Source: Acidimicrobiaceae bacterium
Lineage (GTDB): Bacteria; Actinomycetota; Acidimicrobiia; Acidimicrobiales; Bog-793
Reading direction: 5' to 3'
Length of the DNA stretch: 12,308 bases
NCBI GenBank assembly: GCA_025463965.1
Contig: JAODBN010000380.1
Span: 1-12,308, forward strand
In this document: piece by piece, positions 1-6,318 of the stretch
How positions within the stretch are numbered: position 1 is the stretch's first letter
Layout: each line of letters starts with the position of its first letter
The notes under the pieces: generated by a model
Databases searched by the model: none
What the model was told of the DNA's origin: nothing
The model's input: the letters and a program-made list of their open reading frames with translations, nothing else
Made by a program: the position numbers and the translations under genes

Positions 1-81
1 CTGCTCGCCGCTGAGGCTGAGGTGAACGCCGAGCCGCTCACCCCGCACAGCCCCGAGCCACCCGGCATCCTGGGTAACTAA
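1..81 (+). CDS. C-terminal end of an unidentified protein (partial)
   Basis: From the first base the plus strand reads 26 sense codons and then TAA at 79-81. The encoded tail begins LLAAEAEV and ends PPGILGN; it is rich in Pro, Glu and Ala, like a disordered C-terminus. No domain can be recognised in so few residues, so no function is given. A hairpin starts 7 bases after the stop and a larger one lies 44 bases after it, which suits the end of a transcription unit. The frame and stop are visible, but that it is truly coding is an inference from the codon pattern and the downstream hairpins. Confidence 0.4.
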   Translation: MLAAEAEVNAEPLTPHSPEPPGILGN

Positions 82-87
82 CCGCCG

Positions 88-103
88 CCGAGGGGGTCCT
101 CGG
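88..103 (+). terminator. Small GC-rich hairpin after the first gene
   Basis: CCGAGG (88-93) pairs with CCTCGG (98-103) around a GGGT loop, 7 bases after the TAA at 79-81. There is no T-tract. Such hairpins are common after actinobacterial genes and may act as weak terminators or 3'-end stabilisers. Confidence 0.35.
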
Positions 104-124
104 CTGGGTAGGGACTGGGGCCGA

Positions 125-172
125 GCCGGCCTGACTTGAGCTTCGGCTGCCGAGCGAAGTCAGCGAGCCGGC
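125..172 (+). promoter_or_regulatory. Long imperfect hairpin upstream of the ABC-F gene
   Basis: Nested inverted repeats form one extended stem: GCCGGC (125-130) with GCCGGC (167-172), TGACTT (132-137) with AAGTCA (157-162), then an inner TCGG (143-146) with CCGA (150-153). Small bulges separate the blocks. It sits 44 bases after the upstream stop and 78 bases before the ABC-F start. It could be the terminator of the upstream gene or, if the ABC-F transcript starts to its left, a leader structure of that gene. No T-run follows, so the two roles cannot be told apart by eye. Confidence 0.4.
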
Positions 173-250
173 CCCCGATCCGCGCCGCTAGCCTTGCGAG
201 GTGCGCTGATCCGGGGTTCTTGTCCACGCCCGACGTCCCCGGAGGTTCTC

Positions 251-1912
251 GTGCCCGCACCACTCGTCCAGGCGACCCTCGTCGCCCAGCATCTGCGCAT
301 CGAGCGCGGCATCCGCACCGTGCTCGCCGATGTCTCGTGCACGGTCGGCCCGGGCACCCGTCTCGGTGTGGTCGGGCCGAACGGCGCGGGCAAGTCGACC
401 CTGCTTCAGGCATTGGCCGGGCTCATCCCACCCGATGGCGGCCGGGTGGATCGCCTCCCGGCGCGTGCGACGGTCGGTCTGCTGGCCCAGGAACCCGAGC
501 GCAAGGTCGGCGAGACCGGGCGCCAGGAGCTCGCCCGCCGAACCGGTGCCTTGGCAGCAGATCAAGAGCTGGAGGCTGCCGCCGCAGGCTTGGCCGCGGG
601 AGGCGAGGCCGCCATGGACCGCTACGCGGACGCACTCGAGGCATGGACCGCCCTCGGGCTGGACAGCCTCGAGGCGAGGACGGTCTCGGTCCTTGCCGAC
701 CTGGGGCTCTCCGATGCAGTGCTGGACCTGCCGACCACGGGGCTCTCCGGCGGCCAAGCGGCGCGGCTGTCTCTCGCCGGCGTGCTGCTCGGGCGCTTCG
801 ACGTGCTGCTCCTCGACGAGCCCACCAACGACCTCGACTTCGACGGCCTGGCGCGCCTCGAGGCGTTCGTGGCCGAGCGCCGGGGTGCGACGGTGCTCGT
901 CTCCCACGACCGCTCGTTCCTCGATGCCACGGTGACCTCCGTTCTCGAGATCGACCCCCACGACGGCACCGGCCATCTCTACGAAGGCGGCTGGACCGCC
1001 TACCGCGAGGAGCGTGCGATCGCCCGCCAGCACGCCGAGGAGGCCCACGACCTCTACCGCCAGCGCCGTTCGGATCTGGCGAGTCGGGCGCGTCAAGAGC
1101 GCGAGTGGGCGACCTCCGCGGTGCGGCGGGAGAAGACCGCGCCCAGCGACGGTGACAAGGCGCAGCGCGGCTTTCGGGTGAACCGCACCGAGAAGCTCGC
1201 CCAGCGGGCGCGCCGGACGGAGCGGGCGATCGACCGCCTGGAAGAGGTCGAGAAGCCCTTCGAGGCCTGGGAGCTGCATTTTTCGATCGAGCTAGCGGAG
1301 CGCTCCGGCGCAGTGGTGGCCCGTCTCGAGGATGCGGTGATGCAGCGGGGCGACTTCCGCCTCGGACCGGTCGACCTGGAGCTGTCCTGGGCGGAGCGTC
1401 TGCTGCTCACCGGCGCCAACGGTTCGGGCAAGACCACCCTCTTGCAGGGCCTGCTCGGCGAGCTCGCCCTCGTGGAGGGACGCCAGACGCTCGGGCCGAG
1501 CGTGGTGGTGGGGCGACTCGGCCAGGACCGGTCCGCGCTCAGCGGAGGCACGCTCCTCGACGCCTTCATCGGCCGAACCGGGCTCGAGCTGGCGCCCGCC
1601 CGCTCGCTGCTCGCGAAGTTCGGCCTCGGGGCCGAGCACGTGGGTCGGGACGCCGCCTCCTGCTCTCCGGGCGAGCGGACCCGAGCCGAGCTCGCGACCT
1701 TCCAAGCGAGGGGGGTCAACCTGCTCGTGCTCGATGAGCCGACCAACCACCTCGACCTCGAGGCGATCGAGCAGATCGAACAGGCCCTGTCGAGCTACGC
1801 CGGGACGCTCCTGCTCGTCAGCCACGACCGTCGCCTACTCGAGGCCGTGACCGTCGACCGAGTCGTCGAAGTCGAGTCTTTGCCCGCCGGGCGCGTCGCC
1901 AGCTCGCGCTGA
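251..1912 (+). CDS. ABC-F family ATPase (ribosome-associated type)
   Basis: A 553-residue protein with two ABC ATPase domains and no membrane segment, the ABC-F layout. Domain 1 has Walker A GPNGAGKST (residues 42-50), signature LSGGQ (165-169), Walker B LLLDEPTNDLD (186-196) and switch SHD (218-220). A charged Arg/Glu-rich linker (about 243-341) follows. Domain 2 has GANGSGKTT (388-396), a degenerate signature SPGER (472-476), LLVLDEPTNHLD (491-502) and SHDRR (524-528). ABC-F proteins bind the ribosomal E site and relieve stalling; some protect against antibiotics. Which role applies here cannot be read from the sequence. The GTG at 251 is chosen because GGAGG lies at 241-245 with a 5-base spacer and homologues begin near here; a TTG at 194 would add 19 residues without a ribosome binding site. 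It ends in TGA, convergent with the M16 gene. Confidence 0.93.
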   Translation: MPAPLVQATLVAQHLRIERGIRTVLADVSCTVGPGTRLGVVGPNGAGKSTLLQALAGLIPPDGGRVDRLPARATVGLLAQEPERKVGETGRQELARRTGALAADQELEAAAAGLAAGGEAAMDRYADALEAWTALGLDSLEARTVSVLADLGLSDAVLDLPTTGLSGGQAARLSLAGVLLGRFDVLLLDEPTNDLDFDGLARLEAFVAERRGATVLVSHDRSFLDATVTSVLEIDPHDGTGHLYEGGWTAYREERAIARQHAEEAHDLYRQRRSDLASRARQEREWATSAVRREKTAPSDGDKAQRGFRVNRTEKLAQRARRTERAIDRLEEVEKPFEAWELHFSIELAERSGAVVARLEDAVMQRGDFRLGPVDLELSWAERLLLTGANGSGKTTLLQGLLGELALVEGRQTLGPSVVVGRLGQDRSALSGGTLLDAFIGRTGLELAPARSLLAKFGLGAEHVGRDAASCSPGERTRAELATFQARGVNLLVLDEPTNHLDLEAIEQIEQALSSYAGTLLLVSHDRRLLEAVTVDRVVEVESLPAGRVASSR

Positions 1913-1925
1913 GCGGCGGCGGCGA

Positions 1926-1955
1926 GCGGCCGCAGGCTCAAAAGCCGGCGGCCGC
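1926..1955. terminator. Bidirectional hairpin terminator between convergent genes
   Basis: GCGGCCGCAGGCT (1926-1938) pairs with AGCCGGCGGCCGC (1943-1955) around a four-base CAAA loop, with one A/G mismatch in 13 positions. It begins 13 bases after the ABC-F stop and overlaps the last codons and the TGA of the M16 gene. Each arm contains the 8-base self-palindrome GCGGCCGC. There is no clear T-tract on either strand, but position and stability fit a shared terminator for two converging transcripts. Confidence 0.7.
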
Positions 1956-3182
1956 CAGCTCCTCGGGGGTGAACGGACCCACGGCAGCAAGGACGCGCTC
2001 GGCGCTGAGCAACCGGGCAGCGATCGACGCGACGTCCTCGTCGGTGACGGCATCGACCCGGGAGGTGATCTCCTCCACGCTCAACACCTCTCCGTGCAAC
2101 AACAGGCTCGCCCCGATGCGGGACATGCGTGCTCCGGAGTCCTCCAAGCTGAGCAGGGTGTCGGCTCGCAGATGAGCCTTGGCGAGCGTCAGCTCGGCCT
2201 CCGTCGTCCCGTTGCTCGCCATGTCGTCGAGCTCGGCCACCACGAGCTCCAGCACCTCGGTCGCCCGCTCGGGGGCGGTGCCGACCGAGACGGCGAGAGC
2301 ACCAGCATCGGCGTAGCCCACCCGCTCGGAGACGACCGAGTACGCAAGGCCACGCTCCTCGCGGATCTTCTGGAACAGACGCGACGAGATACCGCCACCG
2401 AGGCTGTGGTTGAGCAGGGAGAGGGCGTAGCGCTCCGGTGAAGAGCGCTCCGGGCCGCGCACCCCGAGGACGAGGTGCGCCTGCTCGGTGTCGCGGGTCG
2501 TGACGTCGAGGCGCCGCACGCGCGGCCCCGGAGCCTCACGCTTGGGCGGGGCTCCGATCGGGCTTCCCGCGAAGCGCTCCTCGAGGCGCTCGGCGAGCAC
2601 TCGGTGGTCGACGTCGCCTGCGGCGGCGACCACGATGTTGGCCGGCCGGTAGTGCTCCTCGAAGAACGAGCGGATGGCGGGCACGCCGACCGAGGTGATC
2701 ACCTCGGGAAGTCCGAGGACCTCGCGCCCGAGCGGGTGGTCGGGGAAGATCGCCTCGGCAAAGCGCTCCTGGACGACGTCCGCCGGCTCGTCGAGGTGCA
2801 TGAGCACCTCCTCGAGGATCACCTGGCGCTCGGCGTCGACCTCTTCGGGACGAAGCGCCGGGACCGTCATGATCTCGCCGAGGATGTCCAGTCCGAGCGG
2901 CAGGTCCTCGGCAAGCGTGCGCACGTAGAAGGCGGTGTACTCCTTCGTCGTGAACGCGTTCATGTCGCCGCCGACGGCGTCCATCGCCTCGGCGATGGCA
3001 CGGGCAGAGCGCGTCGGGGTGCCCTTGAAAAGCAGGTGCTCGAGGAAGTGGGAGATCCCCGCCTGCTCTTCGGTCTCGTCGCGCGAGCCGGTCCCCACCC
3101 AGAACCCGAGGCAGGCCGAACGGACAGGCATCGTCTCAGTGACGAGGCGGATGCCGCACTCGAGCTGGGTGATCTCGATCAC
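1938..3182 (-). CDS. M16 family zinc metallopeptidase
   Basis: A 414-residue protein of the pitrilysin / mitochondrial-processing-peptidase family. The inverted zinc motif HFLEH is at residues 45-49, and the distal zinc-ligand glutamate falls in a Glu-Glu pair at 124-125, the usual distance away. GGDMNAFTTKEYTAFY (71-86) and the C-terminal SSRLFQKIREERGLAYS block are typical. There is no signal peptide, so it is expected in the cytoplasm. The substrate is unknown; family members degrade small peptides or process precursors. It lies 40 bases after pnp, an arrangement seen in many bacteria. The start is GTG at 3182, which puts the conserved LECGIRLVTE strand near the N-terminus; no in-frame ATG lies nearby, and the ribosome binding site is poor and buried in a hairpin (3183-3200). 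Codon use matches its neighbours. Confidence 0.92.
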   Translation of the reverse strand: MIEITQLECGIRLVTETMPVRSACLGFWVGTGSRDETEEQAGISHFLEHLLFKGTPTRSARAIAEAMDAVGGDMNAFTTKEYTAFYVRTLAEDLPLGLDILGEIMTVPALRPEEVDAERQVILEEVLMHLDEPADVVQERFAEAIFPDHPLGREVLGLPEVITSVGVPAIRSFFEEHYRPANIVVAAAGDVDHRVLAERLEERFAGSPIGAPPKREAPGPRVRRLDVTTRDTEQAHLVLGVRGPERSSPERYALSLLNHSLGGGISSRLFQKIREERGLAYSVVSERVGYADAGALAVSVGTAPERATEVLELVVAELDDMASNGTTEAELTLAKAHLRADTLLSLEDSGARMSRIGASLLLHGEVLSVEEITSRVDAVTDEDVASIAARLLSAERVLAAVGPFTPEELAAAGF

Positions 3183-3220
3183 CGGGGCGTCGCCGCCCCG
3201 ATGATCGACAAGAGGTGCAT
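3179..3220 (-). other. Possible 13-codon minicistron coupling pnp to the M16 gene
   Basis: On the minus strand an ATG (3220-3218) follows the pnp TGA after two bases and opens a 13-codon frame, MHLLSIIGAATPR. Its TGA (3181-3179) overlaps the M16 GTG as GTGA. Termination here would place ribosomes on a start that lacks a good Shine-Dalgarno sequence. It may be chance; a frame this short carries no coding signal of its own. Confidence 0.25.
3183..3200 (-). promoter_or_regulatory. Perfect hairpin abutting the M16 start codon
   Basis: CGGGGCG (3183-3189) and CGCCCCG (3194-3200) form a perfect seven-base-pair stem with a four-base loop that ends at the base before the GTG start. It would hide the ribosome binding region of the M16 mRNA unless opened by ribosomes arriving from upstream. 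That role is inferred; the pairing is directly visible. Confidence 0.4.
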
Positions 3221-3222
3221 GC

Positions 3223-4980
3223 TCAGCGCCGCGGGCCGCTGCGCCGACGCGGGCCACGCTCGGGTCGTGGGGCGGCGGCGCGGGTGGGCTCGGACGGCCC
3301 AAGCTCGCCGAAGTCACGCTCGAGCTCGACGGCGAACTCGTCCTCGAAGGACGGGCGCCGCCCGGCACCGCTCGCCGCGGGGGCGGCCGCGGCCGGAGCC
3401 GGAGCCGTTCCCTCGCCGGACGGGGACTGCTCGCGGGACTCCTTCGAGCCGCCGATGCGCTCGCCGTTCTCGTCGACCATCGAGAGCGAGACCTTGCCCT
3501 GGGGGTCGATGTCGTCGACGATCACGTCCACGGCCTGCCCGAGCTCGAGGACGTCCTCGACCCGCTCGACCCGCCGCCCAGCCCCCATGCGGGAGATGTG
3601 CAGCAGCCCGTCGCGGCCCGGCAGGACGTTGACGAAGGCGCCGAACTTGGTGATGTTGACCACCTTGCCCGGGTAGACCTTGCCGACCTCTGCGGTTGGA
3701 GGGTCGAGGATGAGGCTGATCCGGCGCCTCGCCTCGTCGACGGCCGTCGACTCCTTCGCCCCGATCGTGACCCGACCGACGGTGCCGTCGTCGTCGACGT
3801 TGATGTCGGCGCCGGTCTCCTGCTGGAGGGTGTTGATGACCTTGCCCTTCGGGCCGATCACCTCGCCGATCTTGTCGAGAGGAATCTCGAAGCTGACGAT
3901 CTTCGGCGCGTACGGCTTCACATCGGCGGCTGGCTCGGCGATCGCCTGGGCGATCACGTCGAGGATCACCTCTCGGGCGTCGCGGGCCTGCTGGAGAGCC
4001 TGGGCAAGCACGTCGGCGGGGAGCCCGTCGATCTTCGTGTCCAGCTGCAGCGCGGTGACGAAGTCACGGGTGCCGGCAACCTTGAAGTCCATGTCGCCGA
4101 AGGCGTCCTCGGCCCCGAGGATGTCGGTGAGGGTGGTGTAGCGACCCTCGGCGAAGACGAGGCCCATCGCGATGCCGGCCACCGGCGCCTTGATCGGCAC
4201 CCCTGCGTCCATGAGGGAGAGCGTGGACCCACAGACCGAGGCCATCGAGGTGGAACCGTTCGAGGACAGCACCTCGGACACGAGGCGCAGGGTGTAGGGG
4301 AACTCTTCCTCGGACGGGATCACCGGCAGCAGCGCCCGCTCGGCGAGCAGGCCGTGGCCGATCTCGCGACGCTTCGGGCCGCGCATGAACCCCGTCTCGC
4401 CCGTCGAGTAGGGCGGGAAGTTGTAGTGGTGGATGTAGCGCTTGGTGTTGTCGGGACCGATGGTGTCGAGCAACTGGTTCATCCGGGGCATGCCGAGCGT
4501 GGTGATGTTCAGCACCTGGGTGTCGCCCCGCTGGAACAGGCCCGAGCCGTGCACGCCGGGCAGCACGCCGACCTCTGCCGAGAGCGGCCGGATGTCGGCC
4601 GGCCCACGGCCGTCGATGCGGACGCCCTCCTCGACGATGCGGCGCCGCACGACCTGCTTGGTGAAGGAGCGAACCGCCGCACGAACCTCGCGCTCGCGGC
4701 CCTCGAACTCGTTGCCGAGCTTCGCCAGAATCTCGTCCGCCGCGGCCGAGAGCGCGTCGCTGCGCTGGGTCTTGGCGGTGATGGCGTTGGCCTTGGCGAT
4801 GGCATCGGCGCCGACCTCGACCACCCGCTCGTACACCTCGGGGGCGTAGTCGACGAAGGTCTCGTAGGCGATCGGCGGCTTGGCGCCGGCCTTGGCCACG
4901 AGCTCGCGCTGCGCGGCGATGGACTCGCGGATCCAGGTCTTGGCCGCCTCGAGGCCACCGGCGATGACTTCCTCGGTCAC
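3223..4980 (-). CDS. pnp: Polynucleotide phosphorylase, downstream part: helical, second RNase PH, KH and S1 domains
   Basis: This is the same reading frame as the upstream PNPase segment, separated only by an in-frame UGA at 5010-5008. Numbering through that UGA as codon 209, it carries the all-helical domain (about 219-335), the second RNase PH domain (GRGPADIRP at 342-350, GSTSMASVC at 460-468), and the catalytic GDMDFK block with D510, D516 and K518, matching E. coli D486, D492 and K494. A KH domain (GPKG, 594-597), an S1 domain (about 650-721) and an Ala/Pro-rich tail ending in Arg follow. PNPase degrades RNA 3' to 5' with phosphate. If translated alone it would start at GTG 4980, 27 bases after the UGA, with no visible ribosome binding site. 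All key residues are intact, so the gene is not decayed beyond the one codon. Confidence 0.88.
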   Translation of the reverse strand: MTEEVIAGGLEAAKTWIRESIAAQRELVAKAGAKPPIAYETFVDYAPEVYERVVEVGADAIAKANAITAKTQRSDALSAAADEILAKLGNEFEGREREVRAAVRSFTKQVVRRRIVEEGVRIDGRGPADIRPLSAEVGVLPGVHGSGLFQRGDTQVLNITTLGMPRMNQLLDTIGPDNTKRYIHHYNFPPYSTGETGFMRGPKRREIGHGLLAERALLPVIPSEEEFPYTLRLVSEVLSSNGSTSMASVCGSTLSLMDAGVPIKAPVAGIAMGLVFAEGRYTTLTDILGAEDAFGDMDFKVAGTRDFVTALQLDTKIDGLPADVLAQALQQARDAREVILDVIAQAIAEPAADVKPYAPKIVSFEIPLDKIGEVIGPKGKVINTLQQETGADINVDDDGTVGRVTIGAKESTAVDEARRRISLILDPPTAEVGKVYPGKVVNITKFGAFVNVLPGRDGLLHISRMGAGRRVERVEDVLELGQAVDVIVDDIDPQGKVSLSMVDENGERIGGSKESREQSPSGEGTAPAPAAAAPAASGAGRRPSFEDEFAVELERDFGELGPSEPTRAAAPRPERGPRRRSGPRR

Positions 4981-5007
4981 CTTCGGCGCACCGTCTTGGT
5001 AGTACTG

Positions 5008-5010
5008 TCA
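5008..5010 (-). other. In-frame UGA inside pnp (codon 209)
   Basis: The minus strand reads GAG AAG GCC TGA CAG TAC TAC. Typical PNPases continue here with one ordinary residue before a Glu/Gln-Tyr-Tyr stretch, and the frame is unchanged on both sides, so this is a single-codon interruption and not a frameshift. The next base is C, the leakiest known context for UGA. A base change or sequencing error from a sense codon (for example TGG or CGA) is the simplest explanation. Confidence 0.9.
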
Positions 5011-5634
5011 GGCCTTCTCGCTGCCACCGGCCTCGACCATCATGATCGCGATGTCGGCGTCGGGAGCGTCAGATAGCGCGCGCCCAGCGACGACGAGCTC
5101 GAAGGTGGACTCGTCACCCTGCTCGTAGGTGGGGTACGGCAGCCAGGCACCGTCGGTCGAGTAGGCGACGCGCACGGCACCGATCGGACCCTCGAAGGGG
5201 ATCCCCGACAGCATCAGCGCCGCCGAGGCGCCGTTGATCGCAATCACGTCGTGCGGGTTCGACTGGTCCGCGGCCAGCACAGTGCCGACGACATGCACCT
5301 CGTTGCGGAACCCTTCGGGGAACGACGGGCGAAGCGGCCGGTCGATCAGGCGGGCGGTGAGGGTCGCCTGGTCAGTGGCGCGGCCCTCCCGACGGAAGAA
5401 GGAGCCGGGAATCTTCCCGGCGGCGTACATCCGCTCTTCGATGTCGACGGTGAGCGGGAAGAAGTCCTGACCCTCGCGGACCTTGCGGTTGGCGGTCGCG
5501 GTGACCAGAACGATGGTGTCGCCGATTCTGACGACGACGGCCCCGTCGGCTTGACCGGCAAGCTTGCCGGTCTCGATGGACAGGGTGCGGTCGGTCCCAC
5601 TGATGGGGGCCGAGACGGTGATGGCATCCGCCAT
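5008..5634 (-). CDS. pnp: Polynucleotide phosphorylase, upstream part: first RNase PH domain
   Basis: A 208-residue open segment that contains the whole first RNase PH domain of PNPase. Recognisable blocks are DFFPLTVDIEERMYAAGKIPGS (57-78), the RNA-contacting loop FFRREGR (79-85), LIDRPLRP (97-104) and DADIAIMMVEAG (192-203). The ATG at 5634 has GAGGAG four bases upstream. In intact PNPase this domain is structural and RNA binding, and catalysis lies in the second RNase PH domain, so this segment alone should be inactive. It ends at a UGA exactly at the border with the helical domain. It is the third-last cistron of the minus-strand block, after rpsO, as in many bacteria. It should be annotated together with 3223-4980 as one gene, interrupted or read through. 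Confidence 0.88.
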   Translation of the reverse strand: MADAITVSAPISGTDRTLSIETGKLAGQADGAVVVRIGDTIVLVTATANRKVREGQDFFPLTVDIEERMYAAGKIPGSFFRREGRATDQATLTARLIDRPLRPSFPEGFRNEVHVVGTVLAADQSNPHDVIAINGASAALMLSGIPFEGPIGAVRVAYSTDGAWLPYPTYEQGDESTFELVVAGRALSDAPDADIAIMMVEAGGSEKA

Positions 5635-5674
5635 GACACTCCTCGTTTGTCGAGGCGCCCGGCCCGGCCAGTTC

Positions 5675-5718
5675 CCAGTCGTCGAGCACCCGAGCCTTCC
5701 CGGGGACTCGGCGACTGG
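5675..5718 (-). promoter_or_regulatory. Structured leader upstream of pnp
   Basis: CCAGTCG (5675-5681) pairs with CGACTGG (5712-5718) and, stacked inside, CCGAG (5690-5694) pairs with CTCGG (5707-5711), leaving an eight-base bulge on one arm. It lies 41 bases before the pnp ATG. E. coli pnp is autoregulated through a leader stem cut by RNase III; a similar role here is only an analogy. Confidence 0.4.
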
Positions 5719-5811
5719 CAGCTGGCAGCTTGCGGACGCCGTGTGGGTGCGGGACCCGGGCCTCCCCGGCTCCCGCGATGGTTGGCCGACTGACGCCTAC
5801 GGCGCTGGCCG

Positions 5812-5839
5812 GCCCCGCCTCGCCGGAAGCCGGCGGGGC
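5812..5839 (-). terminator. Hairpin after rpsO (terminator or attenuator)
   Basis: GCCCCGCC (5812-5819) pairs with GGCGGGGC (5832-5839), and the interior can add a short second stem. It begins 12 bases after the rpsO TAG. No T-run follows, so termination may be partial, letting some transcripts continue into pnp. Confidence 0.6.
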
Positions 5840-5851
5840 GGCTTCGTCCGG

Positions 5852-6109
5852 CTAGCGGCGAATGCCGAGCCTCGCGATGAGGTCGCGGTAGCGCCCCACG
5901 TCGTTCTTGCGGACGTAGTCCAGAAGGCGACGGCGGTGGCCGATGAGCTTCATGAGGCCGCGGCGCGTGTGATGGTCCCCGCGGTGGCTCCGGAGGTGCT
6001 CGGTGAGGTGGTTGATGCGCTCCGTGAGGATGGCAACCTGGACCTCGGGCGAGCCGGTGTCCGTCTCGTGGAGCCGGTAGGTGGCGATCGTCGCCGTCTT
6101 GTCGGGCAT
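5852..6109 (-). CDS. rpsO: 30S ribosomal protein S15
   Basis: An 85-residue protein, close to the 89 residues usual for S15. The hallmark segments are TDTGSPEVQVAILTERINHL (17-36), LRSHRGDHHTRRGL (39-52) and RRRLLDYVRKNDVGRY (59-74). S15 binds the central domain of 16S rRNA early in 30S assembly, and in several bacteria it represses its own mRNA. The ATG at 6109 matches the family N-terminus; a GAAGG sequence lies 12 bases upstream, a rather long spacing. It ends in TAG. The gene is separated from priA by about 210 bases that hold a hairpin and an extended -10 element, so it is probably transcribed from its own promoter, with pnp downstream. Every diagnostic feature agrees with rpsO. Confidence 0.97.
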   Translation of the reverse strand: MPDKTATIATYRLHETDTGSPEVQVAILTERINHLTEHLRSHRGDHHTRRGLMKLIGHRRRLLDYVRKNDVGRYRDLIARLGIRR

Positions 6110-6220
6110 GCGGGACGCAGACCTTCTGGTTCGATTCGCCGGCTCAGGCAGAGCGCCCGGGCGGCGTACGGATCCGATCGGGCGGGTTGCCCGGACGGGC
6201 CGGCGCGAGCCGACAAGGGC

Positions 6221-6229
6221 AGGATAGCA
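6221..6229 (-). promoter_or_regulatory. Candidate extended -10 promoter for rpsO-pnp
   Basis: On the minus strand TGCTATCCT (6229-6221) matches an extended -10 element (TG, one base, TATCCT). No good -35 hexamer stands 16-19 bases upstream; the best is GACTCG. Transcription would begin near 6214, giving rpsO a leader of about 105 bases, long enough for an S15-binding autoregulatory RNA. Confidence 0.4.
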
Positions 6230-6273
6230 GCTCAGCGCCCGAGCGAGTCCGCCCGGCAACCGGCCGGACATGA

Positions 6274-6295
6274 CGCCACGCCAGGCCGCGTGGCG
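6274..6295 (-). terminator. Hairpin after priA
   Basis: CGCCACGC (6274-6281) and GCGTGGCG (6288-6295) form a perfect eight-base-pair stem with a six-base loop, 23 bases after the priA TGA. It probably marks the end of the mihF-to-priA operon and separates it from rpsO. No T-tract follows. Confidence 0.55.
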
Positions 6296-6318
6296 CGCCG
6301 CGGCGGTCTCGCCGGGCG

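Noticed and set aside
194..250. TTG at 194 as the ABC-F start
   Set aside because: It lacks a ribosome binding site, while GTG 251 has GGAGG at ideal spacing and matches the family N-terminus.
5008..5010. Selenocysteine at the pnp UGA
   Set aside because: PNPase has no conserved Cys or Sec at this place, and no clear stem-loop stands within the 15-30 bases downstream where a bacterial SECIS element would be.
5008..5010. UGA reassigned to an amino acid in this organism
   Set aside because: Eight other genes here end cleanly at TGA at the expected family length, and TGG is used for tryptophan.
2475..5076. Plus-strand open frames (2475-3632 and 3598-5076) antisense to the M16 gene and pnp
   Set aside because: Their translations are low-complexity and charged without domain signals; the opposite strand carries conserved enzymes.
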